From assembly GCF_040436345.1 (NCBI RefSeq), contig NC_133223.1:24926410-24990409 (forward strand): a stretch of DNA of 64,000 bases, in the 5' to 3' direction. Both the position numbers and the translations under genes were made by a program. Positions 62,372-64,000 of this stretch are shown here, piece by piece (the stretch's first letter is position 1; every line of letters starts with the position of its first letter). The notes below the pieces were generated by a model, which made no database searches, was not told the DNA's origin, and worked only from the letters and a program-made list of their open reading frames with translations. Source of the stretch: Pagrus major. Lineage: Eukaryota > Chordata > Actinopteri > Spariformes > Sparidae.

Positions 62372-64000
62372 GTAGGAGGTTTGTTCAGGTCTAGGCCGCT
62401 GACATCTGAACGGACTGAGCTCCACAGCGCTTCGATTCTGGCTTTTCCACATCATTACGCACAAATATGACGCTTTTAGACACGCTATGTCCAGATGTGG
62501 GCGTTTATGTAGTAGAAAGTTGGATTTGGGGAGAGTTGAGCCGCTGTTTGTTCTGCTTGTGTTAAAACTTCAGCACCACCTCGTCTCCAATCCTCCAGAG
62601 AGTGGAGGTAATTTTCGGCCAACCAGCAGTTAGACGCATCCAAAGCCTCTCCAGACAAAAGCGCGTCGCCCTCATCAACCTTATGATAAGCTTTTTTGTT
62701 TTCGGGCCTTGGCGGACAGATAATTGTTCCACCAGTCACCCCATTGTTCATGTAGACAATAAAGCTCAGCCCCCGCGGACACGTGTGTGTGAGGACGGCA
62801 GGTGTGCGCCTGTGCGCGGTGTTGGGCACACTCCAGCTCCCACCACCAGTACATGCGCCCCGTCATCATCAGCATGCTGCACAGGCTGCTGTAGCCTACA
62901 CACACACATGTGATATAAACAATCCCAAGAAAGTCGATTAATAGCAGCCCTCCCGGTTGCATCAGCGAGCAAGCAGGCACGGATGGTGTAGGAGCGATGA
63001 CATAACTGGTGTCCCTCCCTTGCATTAAAAAAAAAAAAAAAGAAAAAAGTGCACAGCAAAGCCAGCGGAGGGACCCTGCAGTACTGTCCTAGCTGTTGTG
63101 CTTTTTCACCGAGGAGGAGGGAGGGATGATGGTTGAAGGAGGGGGTGGTGGTGGTGAAGGAGGGAGGTGGGGGTATTTATAGCAGCCTCTGCCGCCCATT
63201 GCAGCCCTCTCTGGATGCATTTTTTGGAGCTGACTGCAGCGATTATTCCTCACCCTTAAAAGAAAACGGGGTGAATTCTAGATACGGCTGTAAATAATTC
63301 ATTGAGAACCCGAGAGAAACCGGGTTGTTTGCGGAGCTATATTATTATTGGGCAGAGTGACAGTGGTGGAAGAGGGAGGGAGGGAGGGAGGGGATTTTTT
63401 GTGTGTTTTTTCTCACTTCTGTACAGAGGGAGGGAGGGAGGTTTGATTCACAAGCTGAAAAGGATGCTGCAGAGCACCCTCGGTAGGCAGGCAGGCAGGC
63501 AGGCTGGCAGACAGGGAGGAGAAAGTGCTGGAAAAAAAAAAAGAACAGCATGATTGCCTGGTCCCATGCAGGAAGCTGCTCCTCCATCAGCGAGTGGCTT
63601 AATGCATTGGACACTAAATCAAACTCCTCATGAAAAAGCCATGAGTGTACAAATATGCCCTCCATCCCCACCATCACCATCACATTTCCTCCAGTGTTTT
63701 TTTATTCAAGTCTGTGCAGGCGCAGGTTGTACTGTATGTCTGTGTCTGGGAGAGGGAGTGAGCGATGGGGAGAGGGAGGAAGAGGTAGTATAGTTGCACC
63801 AGTTATGCCTGTCAGTTTCTTTGAGAATGGAGTGCAGACGTGGTTTAAAGTGGGGTGGAGAGGTTTTATATATGATTTGTCCATTAAATTGTCCATTATA
63901 GGCAGCGTGTCAATCCCATATCCTTTGGTAAAGATATATTTGGGGCGTTAACGTGGCTTCCTCATGCTTGATAATAGTTCTCAACCCAGGTAGAGCTTTA
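62372..64000 (+). other. start of stxbp5l intron 1
   Basis: Gene-free by my reading. Contains an A-tract (63026-63055), GGGA-rich runs (63110-63170, 63375-63440) and a short (GCAG)n array at about 63485-63505. Open frames here are repeat- or composition-driven. Confidence 0.6.

Overview
The window is nuclear DNA of a vertebrate, almost certainly a percomorph-type teleost fish. Genes are split into many short GT-AG exons, intergenic DNA is full of small inverted-repeat DNA transposons and LINE ends typical of teleosts, and the gene order rabl3 - gtf2e1 - stxbp5l matches a conserved vertebrate block (human 3q13.33, from general knowledge). No bacterial, plasmid, phage or CRISPR features were seen.

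Layout. 1-264: CpG-rich block ending in a splice donor, owner unknown. 265-8.9 kb: gene-free, with LINE remnants and MITEs. 9.08-14.68 kb (+): complete five-exon UDP-glucuronosyltransferase (UGT5-like), 527 aa. 15-18.4 kb: gene-free, with a fragment resembling the granzyme leader region and a long TCTA microsatellite. 18.72-20.36 and 21.65-23.32 kb (+): two granzyme-like serine proteases of 256 aa with intact triads. 23.80-27.19 kb (-): complete rabl3, eight coding exons, 233 aa. 28.20-34.03 kb (+): complete gtf2e1 (TFIIE alpha), five coding exons, 443 aa, divergent from rabl3 across a CCAAT-rich promoter. 34.7-61.3 kb: gene-poor, with many transposon remnants and possible regulatory DNA. 62.2 kb (+): first coding exon of stxbp5l (tomosyn-2), the rest lying beyond the window.

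Main discovery. The two proteases lie on a 2.93-kb tandem duplication (18463-21395 and 21393-24299). The duplicated unit also carries the last two coding exons of the convergent gene rabl3. The copy next to rabl3 completes its reading frame. The distal copy at 20854-21080 is an orphan: its exon 7 is identical to the live one with both splice signals, while its exon 8 has a one-base insertion that changes the C terminus. A local immune-protease duplication therefore also duplicated the 3' end of a housekeeping small-GTPase gene. In the proteases, amino-acid changes clearly outnumber silent ones by hand count.

Exon boundaries were read by hand from splice signals, reading phase and remembered protein families. 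No alignment or database search was run.
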